From positions 1,836,612-1,900,611 of the forward strand of contig NZ_AP014564.1 of assembly GCF_002369955.1 (NCBI RefSeq): DNA of 64,000 nucleotides, written 5' to 3'. The notes below the pieces were generated by a model. That model was not told the DNA's origin and ran no database searches. It saw only the letters and a program-made list of their open reading frames with translations. A program made the translations under genes and the position numbers. The DNA comes from Ichthyobacterium seriolicida (GTDB lineage: Bacteria; Bacteroidota; Bacteroidia; Flavobacteriales; Ichthyobacteriaceae). Of the stretch, positions 26,619 to 35,946 are shown piece after piece (position 1 is the stretch's first letter; every line of letters starts with the position of its first letter).

Positions 26619-27524
26619 TTAATATTGCCAAACATCTAGCTCAAAATTTCGCACTCTTTCCTTTATCCTTTCTGATTCTATCAGCTGCAAAGTAGCATTT
26701 TCCTTTATATAATCATTTATACCTCTATCCTCATACGTATTCTCTTCCTTATATATTACAGAAGAAAATCTTCTAGAATTAAGTATATCGTCAAAGTTAT
26801 AATGACTAGACTTATTATTAGGATTAAATACTACAGTATTGTATAAATCCTTTCTAGCATCCGAATACCAAACCCAAAATAACTCTACAAGATCAGGATT
26901 CTCTGATTTCTTTTCAGAAACATCAGGTCCAACAGGACATATAGCTAATATTCGATATTTAAGCTCACCCATTTTTTTATTGAAATACCACATGCCTTTT
27001 ATCTTATAGCTAACTATATCTGCGGCCACTATAGATAATTTATCTATAAATTCTTTAGATATAGGTTCTCCCGCATTTAACTGCTCGAAGCCTTTTGGAA
27101 GAGTATCTAACTTATTTAAATTATCCTTAACTTCTTCCAATGTTAATTTATGCTCAGGCAAAAAATACTCACTACTATAAACCTCTTTAATCGATTTATT
27201 GTAAACACCCCTCAATAAAGCATCAAACAAAGATATTCTTCGTTTGTCTATCTTAGTAGTGTCTGTAGGAAAATACAACTGAAAATTCTTTTTTTCAGAT
27301 AGTTCTATACGCTCCCAAACAACCGTAGACCAATATATATCCCTGTCATCTACATAAGGATACTTATATGGCTCTAAAAGCTTACCCTCTACAGATGTAC
27401 TCGCCCCCTCATTTTTCTTATTGGTCTCCTCCTCCACGTTAGGAGAAACCCTATTTAATATATTTTGAGAAAAACTATTACAAGTACAAAGAAATAATAT
27501 GGCTACGACAGTATTTTTTTTCAT
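26619..27524 (-). CDS. gldN: Type IX secretion/gliding protein GldN
   Basis: The 301-residue protein has a signal peptide (KNTVVAILFLCTCNSFSQ) and the GldN family body: PYVDDRDIYWSTVVWERIELSEKKNFQLYFP, IKGMWYFNKKMGELKYRILAICPV and ELFWVWYSDARKDLYNTVVFNPNN. GldN (PorN) forms a periplasmic ring with GldK under the outer membrane in the T9SS. It is the last gene of the topA-porP-gldKLMN cluster and begins 5 bases after gldM. Confidence 0.95.
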   Translation of the reverse strand: MKKNTVVAILFLCTCNSFSQNILNRVSPNVEEETNKKNEGASTSVEGKLLEPYKYPYVDDRDIYWSTVVWERIELSEKKNFQLYFPTDTTKIDKRRISLFDALLRGVYNKSIKEVYSSEYFLPEHKLTLEEVKDNLNKLDTLPKGFEQLNAGEPISKEFIDKLSIVAADIVSYKIKGMWYFNKKMGELKYRILAICPVGPDVSEKKSENPDLVELFWVWYSDARKDLYNTVVFNPNNKSSHYNFDDILNSRRFSSVIYKEENTYEDRGINDYIKENATLQLIESERIKERVRNFELDVWQY

Positions 27525-27529
27525 TTTGA

Positions 27530-29125
27530 TTATTTTCCAGTAACAGTAACTAGTATAGGAGAAACATTACCAACTTTATAAGAAGAATTACCTTGTATTT
27601 GAACCTTTATATCTCTAATTACAATCTCATCTCCAATACTAGCCATAGCAACTATTTTTTCTGCTCTTCCAGATATTCTATCTCCAGAAACCGAGACACT
27701 TGGTTTACCTGGAACCTTTATACTGAAAGAAACTACGTTCATCTTTAAATCAAACTCAAAATTAGGAATTTCAACCCTAATTGTAGATACAAATAAATTA
27801 CTCAAAGACATCTTAGCTTCCATTTCTCCTCTTATCGTTCCGTTGGGAGATGGAATGTCTTTCACTCTATATTTCTGAGAAGGAAATTTTTTAACTGTTC
27901 CATCAGATAACTTAGCACTTACATACATATCTAAATCCCTACCCTTAAACTTTGTAACATCTACTGAGTATTCACCTGAAGAAGTTTTCACAATATCTGC
28001 TCCAGGACCAGCACCCAGAGTAATTTGATTGGCCGGAACACCAGGAACCGATATAGAAATAGGATTTTTAACCCCTCTATACACAATATTCATCTTCTTT
28101 GCAGAAACTACAGCCGCAACCTCTGATACTGTATACAAGTTTTTCTCAAAAGGATAATACTGGACGTCCCCCATATCATTCTTAATTTTTATCCTACCTC
28201 CCCAATAATAATCCCCCACTCTATCAGTTGGAATAGCTACTTCTCCTATACCATCTTTAACTTTAATGCTTTCTTCGGAGTCACCTAATCTATTCCCCTT
28301 AGAATCATACTTGTATAAGAATATCTCTGGTGACAATGTAGTATCATAAGCAGCTAAAAATACATCCGCTTTAAATTTATCCCCTCTCATAACCGCATTA
28401 GAAAACGGAACTACAAATGCTTTTATACTGTTTACATTCATCTGAGTAGCTAATTCTCCCTTTATGAGATTATTCACAATGTCAGACTCTAAAAACCTAA
28501 TATCCGCCTGTATCTGTGATAACAGGGTTATTTGAGCTATCAAAGGGAACCCTTCCAATTTGGTCTTCAACCAAGACCTGGGAATTCCGTCAGGGTTTGG
28601 AATATCTTCTGTACTTAATATTTGTTTTATATCCGTTTGTATTCGCTCATTATCAACCTGAGTCAATAAGAATTCCCTATACTTACTTAACTCAGAGACA
28701 AACTCCTGACCTTTCCCATTTGCAGGATCACCTCCTGGGTAAAAGTACTCATCCCCCTGAGATCCATCCATAGAAGAATAATCTAATTTTTGGGTCACTT
28801 CATCATAAACCCCAGACAACTGGATTAAATCGCTTTTATAAGAATTTAAAAGATCTACAAGAGCATTAGACCTTTTACTTATTTCAGTAGCAGATTCATA
28901 TACTTGCTTGTATCTCAAAGGATTATTATCATTCTTGAGCTTTAATTCACCATAGGAAGCATTATTCTTATCAGTAGTGTTATTTATTATTCTAACGGTA
29001 GTATTATCCAAAGCACCAAAAGCAACCAAAACATCCCTAGAAACATTTAATGCCAACATAGCCATTAAAACTAGGTACATCATACTAATCATCTTTTGCC
29101 TTGGAGACAAATTCCCTCCTGCCAT
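27530..29125 (-). CDS. gldM: Type IX secretion/gliding motor protein GldM
   Basis: The 531 residues start MAGGNLSPRQKMISMMYLVLMAMLALNVSRDVL, the diagnostic single membrane helix, followed by a long helical domain and several Ig-like periplasmic domains (the last starting near FDLKMNVVSFSIKVPGKPSVSVSGD). GldM and GldL form the proton-driven rotary motor of the T9SS. The spacing to gldL (47 bases) and gldN (4 bases) fits an operon. Confidence 0.96.
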   Translation of the reverse strand: MAGGNLSPRQKMISMMYLVLMAMLALNVSRDVLVAFGALDNTTVRIINNTTDKNNASYGELKLKNDNNPLRYKQVYESATEISKRSNALVDLLNSYKSDLIQLSGVYDEVTQKLDYSSMDGSQGDEYFYPGGDPANGKGQEFVSELSKYREFLLTQVDNERIQTDIKQILSTEDIPNPDGIPRSWLKTKLEGFPLIAQITLLSQIQADIRFLESDIVNNLIKGELATQMNVNSIKAFVVPFSNAVMRGDKFKADVFLAAYDTTLSPEIFLYKYDSKGNRLGDSEESIKVKDGIGEVAIPTDRVGDYYWGGRIKIKNDMGDVQYYPFEKNLYTVSEVAAVVSAKKMNIVYRGVKNPISISVPGVPANQITLGAGPGADIVKTSSGEYSVDVTKFKGRDLDMYVSAKLSDGTVKKFPSQKYRVKDIPSPNGTIRGEMEAKMSLSNLFVSTIRVEIPNFEFDLKMNVVSFSIKVPGKPSVSVSGDRISGRAEKIVAMASIGDEIVIRDIKVQIQGNSSYKVGNVSPILVTVTGK

Positions 29126-29172
29126 GACTTATTCTATTTTTCTTATTTATATTATTATAACAATACTAAGTT

Positions 29173-29853
29173 TTACTTTTTCATAGCCGTTAACATACCC
29201 TCATACACTTTGTTCAATTCAGTTATATTCCCTACAAGAGTACTCATTTCAGTTTGAAGCTTTTCAGTATTCTGGAATGTCAGAGTTAAATTATTCTGTA
29301 TTTCTTTGTTAACCAAACTTTCCTCTATCTGATCAGCATAAATATTATTTATATCCTTTATATTATCAACAGCATAAGCTAACTGATCTCCATATTCTGA
29401 TGTTAATTTAGAAATATCAGCGCCTGCACCAATAGCAGAGGTGCTGACTTGCAACTTATCTATACTTTCTTTTAATCCCTTTATGACATTAACATCTAAT
29501 TGAGCCTCTCTTAGAATTTCATCTAACTTACTAGAAAGCCCTTCTGACACTGGATCGCCTCCAGCATAACCACCCCCCATTCCTCTTCCAGCTAACTCAA
29601 CGGATGGAGCTCCTTCTTTTAACTCAGGATATGCTTTTGTCCAATCTAACTTCTCTTCAATAGGGTCAAAAGCTGATATCCCAAATATAACTACCTCAAC
29701 CATCAAACCAAGACCTATCACAAAGCTACCCCCTGGAAGATGTAAGATTTTAAACATAGCACCTAGAATAACGACAGAAGCCCCCAATCCATTAATCATA
29801 TTTACAACCTTCTTCCCCTTCTTAGTATTAAATATATTTACCTTTTCAGCCAT
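29173..29853 (-). CDS. gldL: Type IX secretion/gliding motor protein GldL
   Basis: The 226-residue protein has two N-terminal membrane segments (MINGLGASVVILGAMFKILHL and GSFVIGLGLMVEVVIFGISAF) with the Glu in the second one, which is the conserved charged residue of the motor. A cytoplasmic coiled-coil tail (DEILREAQLDVNVIKGLKESIDKLQVS) follows. GldL drives GldM rotation. It sits between gldK and gldM in the usual order. Confidence 0.95.
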   Translation of the reverse strand: MAEKVNIFNTKKGKKVVNMINGLGASVVILGAMFKILHLPGGSFVIGLGLMVEVVIFGISAFDPIEEKLDWTKAYPELKEGAPSVELAGRGMGGGYAGGDPVSEGLSSKLDEILREAQLDVNVIKGLKESIDKLQVSTSAIGAGADISKLTSEYGDQLAYAVDNIKDINNIYADQIEESLVNKEIQNNLTLTFQNTEKLQTEMSTLVGNITELNKVYEGMLTAMKK

Positions 29854-29892
29854 AACAAAATAATATTACCATAAAAAATTTTTAACCAAAAC

Positions 29893-31302
29893 CTATCTGC
29901 CCAGTTTCAACTGCACAGTTCTAAACCCTATATAGCTCCTTGCAGAATCTCTATATTCAAAATCCCTAATACCTACATTTAAAAAGTACGCAATATCCTT
30001 CCAAGACCCTCCTCTAACCACTTTTCTAAATTCATTATTATCGTTATAATATGGGTTTAGAGTAGATGTAAACTTATAAGACATCTCCTTATAAGATGAA
30101 CTAGTCCACTCAGACACATTACCTGCCATATTATATAAGTTATAAGCATTTGGCAGATATTCATCTGCCCTAACAGTGTAAATAGACCCATCTGAGATAT
30201 AGTCACCTCTCATAGGCTTAAAATTAGCCAAAAAACACCCCTCTTCATCTTTTGTCTCAGAACCTCCCCACGGATAAACACCATCGTGAATACCTCCTCT
30301 AGCTGCATACTCCCACTCAGCTTCGGTAGGGAGCCTAAAAATGCTCACCTTAGGCAAGCCATTAGCCCTCTGACTATTATTCTTGAACGTTGTTCTCCAA
30401 TTACAAAAAGCATTAGCTTGACCCCAAGAAACCCCCACAACAGGATAATCATCATAAGCTACATGACTAAAATAATCATCATGCATGGGCTCGTTATACG
30501 AATACGTAAAATCTGTCAACCAAACCAACGTATCAGGGTATACATTTATATCTATTCTCTTCTTGTATTCAGACCGTTCTAGCCCTCTACTTGACGAGAG
30601 CTGCTGCAAATCATACTTGTAGTACCCATAATTGAGCTTTGATACGTCTATTTTTCTTTCATCTCCCAATGCCTCCTCAACGGGAAGAAGCATAGAATCC
30701 AAAACCATAGCATAATTTTCATCTGGACTCTCAGTTATATCTAACAAAGGAACATCCCAGTTTATTCTATCAAAATCTATCTTATCTGCATAATTGTCAA
30801 TCATATACTTATCAAAAACACTAGCCTCAGGATTTAAGGGAATAAACTTGTAAGCTGATATGTCATTATCACCACTTGAATCGGTAACATCCATTCCCAA
30901 CTCCTTAACTTTTTCACCTAATTTCTGCCTGGTTATAGAATCTGCTACCCACATAACAAACTGCCTGTATTCACTGTTAGTTATTTCAGTCTCATCCATA
31001 TAAAAATCGGACACGGTAACCTGCCTGGTAGGAGACACCAAATCGTTAGAAAAAATATTTGCAGATCCCATAGAAAAAGATCCTGCAGGAATATGAACCA
31101 TACCATAAGGAACCACAGACTGCCAGCCTTCAGACCTAGGATGGCCTACCAAATCACCATTCCCTTTATAATCTAGACAAGAAGTGAACAAAAACGCACA
31201 AACAAAATAAAACAAATGACCTTTGCCAAACATAAACTGCAAATTTGTGATAAGCTGAAGCCAAAGATAATATTTTTGTTTTTGTTTTATTTTTTTTTTC
31301 AT
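29893..31302 (-). CDS. gldK: Type IX secretion/gliding lipoprotein GldK
   Basis: The 469-residue protein has a lipobox (CAFLFTSC) and a formylglycine-generating-enzyme-like fold: VHIPAGSFSMGSAN, GVSWGQANAFCNWR, FRLPTEAEWEYAARGG, MAGNVSEWTSS, VVRGGSW and IGFRTV. GldK forms the T9SS outer-membrane ring with GldN. The ATG at 31302 overlaps porP by 4 bases, but a start at the internal Met (MFGKGHLFYF, 31233) gives a more ordinary signal peptide. The real start is unsettled. Confidence 0.94.
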   Translation of the reverse strand: MKKKIKQKQKYYLWLQLITNLQFMFGKGHLFYFVCAFLFTSCLDYKGNGDLVGHPRSEGWQSVVPYGMVHIPAGSFSMGSANIFSNDLVSPTRQVTVSDFYMDETEITNSEYRQFVMWVADSITRQKLGEKVKELGMDVTDSSGDNDISAYKFIPLNPEASVFDKYMIDNYADKIDFDRINWDVPLLDITESPDENYAMVLDSMLLPVEEALGDERKIDVSKLNYGYYKYDLQQLSSSRGLERSEYKKRIDINVYPDTLVWLTDFTYSYNEPMHDDYFSHVAYDDYPVVGVSWGQANAFCNWRTTFKNNSQRANGLPKVSIFRLPTEAEWEYAARGGIHDGVYPWGGSETKDEEGCFLANFKPMRGDYISDGSIYTVRADEYLPNAYNLYNMAGNVSEWTSSSYKEMSYKFTSTLNPYYNDNNEFRKVVRGGSWKDIAYFLNVGIRDFEYRDSARSYIGFRTVQLKLGR

Positions 31303-32246
31303 AAAAACCTTATTCCTCTAACTCTATTGTTTTTATTGAGTTTAATCCTATTATTACTGTCAAATAAATCTGTTAATTCTAAAGAATACCTTAAAAAAAC
31401 TTCATGACTCCCCTTCAACTCATTAAAAAATGGATAATTATACGAATATGATATCAGCAATTTATCAATCGCCTTTATCCCAAAAATTAATCCCATAGAA
31501 TCTTGAAACAGATAATTAACACCTAAATGAAACTTATTATATAAAACTGCCATTGTAGTTAAATTAGCTGTATAATCTGACATATCTGAGGATAATATTA
31601 ACTGAGGCTTAAGCTCTAGATTATCTGAGAAACTTATATCATAACCCCCATGCAAATAAATGATCCTTTTCATAGGCACTGTAATATTAGCCATAGACGA
31701 AGGCATCTCCAATAAGTTTATAGCCGAAATGCCCAGGTGATATTCTTTACTGGAATACAGTATTCCAAGATGGAAATTCGGTGAAATACCACCAGAAAAA
31801 CTATTGGGGATTACAATATCATCCTCACCTAACAAATCTGGAGTAATCCATTCTTTATTTACTAAACTCTTATAAAGAGCTCCTACTCCTATGCCTAAAT
31901 TTAATTTATCCTCTTTCAACGTTAACTGATAACAATAAGATCCCCTAATATTAATATTATTTTCAAAGCCTATTTTATCATTTAATAAACTCAAGGCTAA
32001 ACCCATATTTTTTTCCTTAAAAAAATGCTGAAAATTAAAGCCTAAAATAAATGGAGAATCACTTATTCCCACCCACCTGCCTTGGTAATAAAGGGATACA
32101 AAACTAGGATCCTCGTGTGAAATATTGGCTGGACTAAAGTAAATCTTATTATTTACAAATTGTGAAAAGTCAGGTTGTTGTTGGGCTTTTATAACAAAAG
32201 GACTTAGAGATATTACTATTATATGTAAATATCTTTTTAAAATCAT
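31299..32246 (-). CDS. PorP/SprF-family type IX secretion outer-membrane protein
   Basis: The 315-residue protein has a signal peptide ending at IKAQQQ, then a PorP/SprF beta-barrel pattern: QFVNNKIYFSPANISHEDPSFVSLYYQGRWVGISDSPFILGFNFQH and repeated strands to the C-terminal FLRYSLEL. Family members assist T9SS export of particular adhesins or anchor the GldK/N complex. It overlaps topA by 4 bases and gldK by 4 bases, so it is the linker between them. Confidence 0.9.
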   Translation of the reverse strand: MILKRYLHIIVISLSPFVIKAQQQPDFSQFVNNKIYFSPANISHEDPSFVSLYYQGRWVGISDSPFILGFNFQHFFKEKNMGLALSLLNDKIGFENNINIRGSYCYQLTLKEDKLNLGIGVGALYKSLVNKEWITPDLLGEDDIVIPNSFSGGISPNFHLGILYSSKEYHLGISAINLLEMPSSMANITVPMKRIIYLHGGYDISFSDNLELKPQLILSSDMSDYTANLTTMAVLYNKFHLGVNYLFQDSMGLIFGIKAIDKLLISYSYNYPFFNELKGSHEVFLRYSLELTDLFDSNNRIKLNKNNRVRGIRFL

Positions 32247-34576
32247 TTTGATTTTTTATTCGTAGATTTTTTTTGTTGAGGTTGAGACTTGCCTTTCTTT
32301 TCTTCTACTTCATCTTTTATCTTCAAACAATCTTCTAAAGTCAACAATTTGGCATCAATTTCCTTGGGTATTTTGTAATTTTTTTTATCTATTCTTATAT
32401 AAGGACCAAATCTGCCATTTAACACCTCTAAAGTTATATCTCCATTTTTAAAAACATTTATATACTTATCTATATCGGCTTTTCTCTTCTCCTCAATCAA
32501 TTCTATAGCTCTACTTTTCTGTATAGTCATAGGATCATCACCACTTGCCTTTTTTATAGAGATAAACTTTCCATCAAACTTTATATAAGGACCAAACCTG
32601 CCGATAGCAACAGTTATTACCTTCCCTTCAAACTCACCTAGTTCTCTGGGTAATTTAAATAAATCCAAGGCCTCCTCTAGGGTAATAGTCTCTATATGTT
32701 TACTAACTAACAAACTAGCGTATTTGGGTTTTTCTTCATCACTACTATCACCTATCTGCGCAATAGGACCGAATTTACCTATTCTGACCAAGATAGTTTT
32801 TCCAGTTTTCTCTTCCTTTCCAAGTATTCTCTCTCCAACTGTTCTCTCTGCTTTGTCTTTGACATTATCCACTGTAGATTTAAAATCAGTATAAAAAAGC
32901 TTTATCATCTCTACCCAGCATTCCTTGCCTTTAGCAATATTATCAAAGTCTCCTTCTACCTTTGCAGTAAACTCATAATCTAGAATTTTTTCGAAATTTT
33001 TAACTAAAAAATCATTTACTACAACACCTATATCCTCGGGAATCAATTTGTTTTTATCTGCTCCAAAAGTCTCTTCTTTTACATTCAAACTGATAGCTTT
33101 CTCTTTCAATACCAACTCGTGAGAAGTTCTTTTATCACCTTCTAATTCTGACTTTTTTACATATTGCCTACTTTGGATAGTAGAAATAGTAGGAGCGTAT
33201 GTAGAAGGTCTTCCTATGCCTAACTCCTCTAATTTTTTAACCAAAGAAGCCTCAGTAAATCTAGATGGAGGCCTAGTGAATTTTTGAGTGGCTGTTATAG
33301 TCTCATATTTCAAAGCTTCCCCCTTCTTTACCAAAGGGAGCATATTGTCTTTATTATCCTCTTTATCTTCTAGAGATAATCTCAAAAAACCGTCGAATAA
33401 TAATACTTCACCCTTGGATATAAATTTCGTTTCACTAGAGGAATATCCAATTTTCACTTTGGTCCTCTCTAATTTTGCATCAGACATCTGAGAAGATAGA
33501 GCTCTCTTCCATATTAAAGAGTACAACCTCTTTTGATTATTATCAGATCCAGCACTCTCTTGTTTGACAGAAGTAGGTCTAATAGCCTCATGAGCTTCTT
33601 GGGCTGTCTTTGACTTTGTAGTATATGATCTAGGTTGACTGTATTTATCACCATATTTAGCAACAATTACTTCCCTCATCTCATCTACTGCATCGACAGA
33701 TAAATTTACACTATCAGTTCTCATATAAGTTATATGTCCAGATTCATATAGTTGTTGAGCTACTCTCATAGTTTGGGAAACTGAAAATCCTAATTTCACA
33801 GAAGCCTCCTGCTGAAGAGTAGAAGTCGTGAAAGGAGCAGATGGCGTCCTCTTTGCTTCCTTACTTTGAATATCGTCTACTTTAAATGAATAGTCTATAC
33901 ACTCTTTCAAAAAACTCTCTGCTTGTTTTTCAGTTTCAAAATCTTCGGACAGCTCTGCTTTTAATTCCTCTCCTTTTGAATTGATAAAAAATGCTACTAC
34001 CTTAAAATACGACTTGGAAGAAAATAATGATATTTCTCTTTCTCTCTCTACTATAAGTCTCACCGCAACAGACTGAACCCTACCGGCAGAAAGTCCCCAC
34101 TTTACTTTTTGCCATAAAACTGGTGATAATTGAAATCCAACTAATCTATCTAGTACACGTCTAGCCTTTTGAGAATTGACTAAGTCATCGTTTATTTCCC
34201 TAGGATTTTCTATAGCCTTAGAAATAGCCTTCTTGGTTATTTCGTGAAATACAATCCTCTTTACCTTCTCCTTAGGCAAGGATAACTCTCTGGCTAAATG
34301 CCAAGATATCGCTTCTCCTTCCCTATCTTCATCAGAGGCTAACCAAATTACTTCTGCCGACTTAGATTTTTTCTTTAACCCACTTACAACTTTTACTTTA
34401 TCGGGAGATATCTCATATATAGGATTAAAATTATTTTCAATATCTATTCCCATATTTTTATTTACCAAATCACATATATGTCCATAACAAGACTCTACCT
34501 GATAATTAGACCCCAAAATCTTTTCTATAGTTTTAGCTTTTGCAGGAGATTCTACTATTACTAAATTTTTAGCCAT
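32243..34576 (-). CDS. topA: DNA topoisomerase I
   Basis: The 777-residue protein starts MAKNLVIVESPAKAKTIEKILG, the Toprim domain, with DEDREGEAISWHLA for Mg binding. The active-site Tyr is in ESGHITYMRTDS near residue 285. The C-terminal part has three Toprim-C-like repeats built around RFGPYI, with no zinc fingers. It relaxes negative supercoils. It is the first gene of the topA-porP-gldKLMN cluster and has a good promoter 49 bases upstream. Confidence 0.96.
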   Translation of the reverse strand: MAKNLVIVESPAKAKTIEKILGSNYQVESCYGHICDLVNKNMGIDIENNFNPIYEISPDKVKVVSGLKKKSKSAEVIWLASDEDREGEAISWHLARELSLPKEKVKRIVFHEITKKAISKAIENPREINDDLVNSQKARRVLDRLVGFQLSPVLWQKVKWGLSAGRVQSVAVRLIVEREREISLFSSKSYFKVVAFFINSKGEELKAELSEDFETEKQAESFLKECIDYSFKVDDIQSKEAKRTPSAPFTTSTLQQEASVKLGFSVSQTMRVAQQLYESGHITYMRTDSVNLSVDAVDEMREVIVAKYGDKYSQPRSYTTKSKTAQEAHEAIRPTSVKQESAGSDNNQKRLYSLIWKRALSSQMSDAKLERTKVKIGYSSSETKFISKGEVLLFDGFLRLSLEDKEDNKDNMLPLVKKGEALKYETITATQKFTRPPSRFTEASLVKKLEELGIGRPSTYAPTISTIQSRQYVKKSELEGDKRTSHELVLKEKAISLNVKEETFGADKNKLIPEDIGVVVNDFLVKNFEKILDYEFTAKVEGDFDNIAKGKECWVEMIKLFYTDFKSTVDNVKDKAERTVGERILGKEEKTGKTILVRIGKFGPIAQIGDSSDEEKPKYASLLVSKHIETITLEEALDLFKLPRELGEFEGKVITVAIGRFGPYIKFDGKFISIKKASGDDPMTIQKSRAIELIEEKRKADIDKYINVFKNGDITLEVLNGRFGPYIRIDKKNYKIPKEIDAKLLTLEDCLKIKDEVEEKKGKSQPQQKKSTNKKSK

Positions 34577-34624
34577 AATGTGTTATATATATATACGGTT
34601 AGTTGATCCAAACAGCAATAGGGA

Positions 34625-34653
34625 CAAAAGTAAACTTATTAATTAAAAAACAA
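34625..34653 (-). promoter_or_regulatory. Promoter for topA-porP-gldKLMN: TTG-N18-TACTTTTG
   Basis: On the minus strand TTG at 34653-34651 and TACTTTTG at 34632-34625 are separated by 18 bases. This is the best match in the window to the Flavobacterium consensus. Transcription would start near 34618, about 42 bases before topA. Confidence 0.6.
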
Positions 34654-34743
34654 ATTATCATCCTTTTTAGATGACAAAAAAAAAGGATAGAAACCTAAAA
34701 AAAATCTGTGCTGTTCGCTGAGAAAAAGCTTTTTAAAAATGGA

Positions 34744-35946
34744 CTAATCTACCTGAATTTGTATCCTATCGAAATACTCTTGGTAATTGGCTTTAAGTTT
34801 TTCCTCATGCTCTTTTTTTATGGGATTAGCATCTGGGAATTTTTCTCTCATTGGATTTATTTGCACCCCATTCTTCCAAAATCTATAACACACATGAGGA
34901 CCTGTTGCATATCCTGTGCTACCTACATATCCTATCACATCACCTTGTTTGACACGAGTATTTTTATTAATACCTTTTTTAAATTTATTCATATGTAAAT
35001 ACTGTGTAGAGTAAATTGAATTATGCCTTATAGTCACATAGTTTCCATTCCCCTTAGAATAACCGACTTTAGTTATAGTTCCATTGGCAGTAGCCAGTAT
35101 AGGAGTGTTTCTAGGAGCGGCGTAATCAGTGCCCTTATGTGACTTCCACATTTTAAGAACGGGGTGGAACCTTCTCCTAGAATACATCGAAGTAATTCTA
35201 GCATATTTCAAAGGAGCTCTTAAAAAAGATTTTCTAAGATTTTTACCATTTTCATCAAAATATTCTATGAGATTATCTGTTTCCACTCTAAAAGCGTAAT
35301 GATTTTTTTTGCCATGAAAAAAATTTATAGCCTTCACCTTGTCTATTCGAACATAAGATGTGTCATTTACATATACTTCATCATAAATAATTTTAAAGGA
35401 ATCTCCCTTTTGCAAAGAGAAAAAATCTATGGTCCAGGCATAGATCTCAGAGAGTTTATTTACCAATTCATAATCTAATTTATTTTCGACTACACTCTTC
35501 GAAATAGAATTGTTTATTTCTACAAAAGAGGTTCTCTCCCTTATAGATATTGGATTCTCTCTTTTATAAATACTTATGCTGTCTCTTAAATCGAATACCA
35601 CATAATCTGTTGGACTGTCTTCATAAATCAACATTTGTAATTTGGGAATACTACCTTTTGAAGATAGTACTAAATATTTCTCTCCAGGTTTTATATTCTT
35701 GAAATTTAAAATTCCCTTTGATTTTTCAATAATTCTAGCTATAACACTATATTTTACATTGTGACTTAATAATACACTGATAAAAGTATCTTTGGTATTT
35801 AGAGTTTTTTTTGACACCTCATACTTATCTGAAGGGAACTCGTATTGTATTACAGGTTGTGTTGTCTTATCTTCCGAGATATCTTTATTCTCACAAGATT
35901 GGATCGACAATACAAATACTATGAGCGACAGTATATTTTTCATCAT
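34744..35946 (-). CDS. M23-family peptidase lipoprotein
   Basis: The 400-residue protein has a lipobox (VLSIQSC, Cys 18) and a C-terminal M23 domain: WKSHKGTDYAAPRNTPILATANGTITK with the His and Asp ligands, TQYLHMNKF, and GPHVCYRFWKNG with the catalytic His. The usual second His of the last motif reads Cys, as I recall for Bacteroidota relatives. It probably cuts peptidoglycan crosslinks in the periplasm. Its start overlaps gldG by 4 bases, so it is the end of the gldF-gldG unit. Confidence 0.85.
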   Translation of the reverse strand: MMKNILSLIVFVLSIQSCENKDISEDKTTQPVIQYEFPSDKYEVSKKTLNTKDTFISVLLSHNVKYSVIARIIEKSKGILNFKNIKPGEKYLVLSSKGSIPKLQMLIYEDSPTDYVVFDLRDSISIYKRENPISIRERTSFVEINNSISKSVVENKLDYELVNKLSEIYAWTIDFFSLQKGDSFKIIYDEVYVNDTSYVRIDKVKAINFFHGKKNHYAFRVETDNLIEYFDENGKNLRKSFLRAPLKYARITSMYSRRRFHPVLKMWKSHKGTDYAAPRNTPILATANGTITKVGYSKGNGNYVTIRHNSIYSTQYLHMNKFKKGINKNTRVKQGDVIGYVGSTGYATGPHVCYRFWKNGVQINPMREKFPDANPIKKEHEEKLKANYQEYFDRIQIQVD

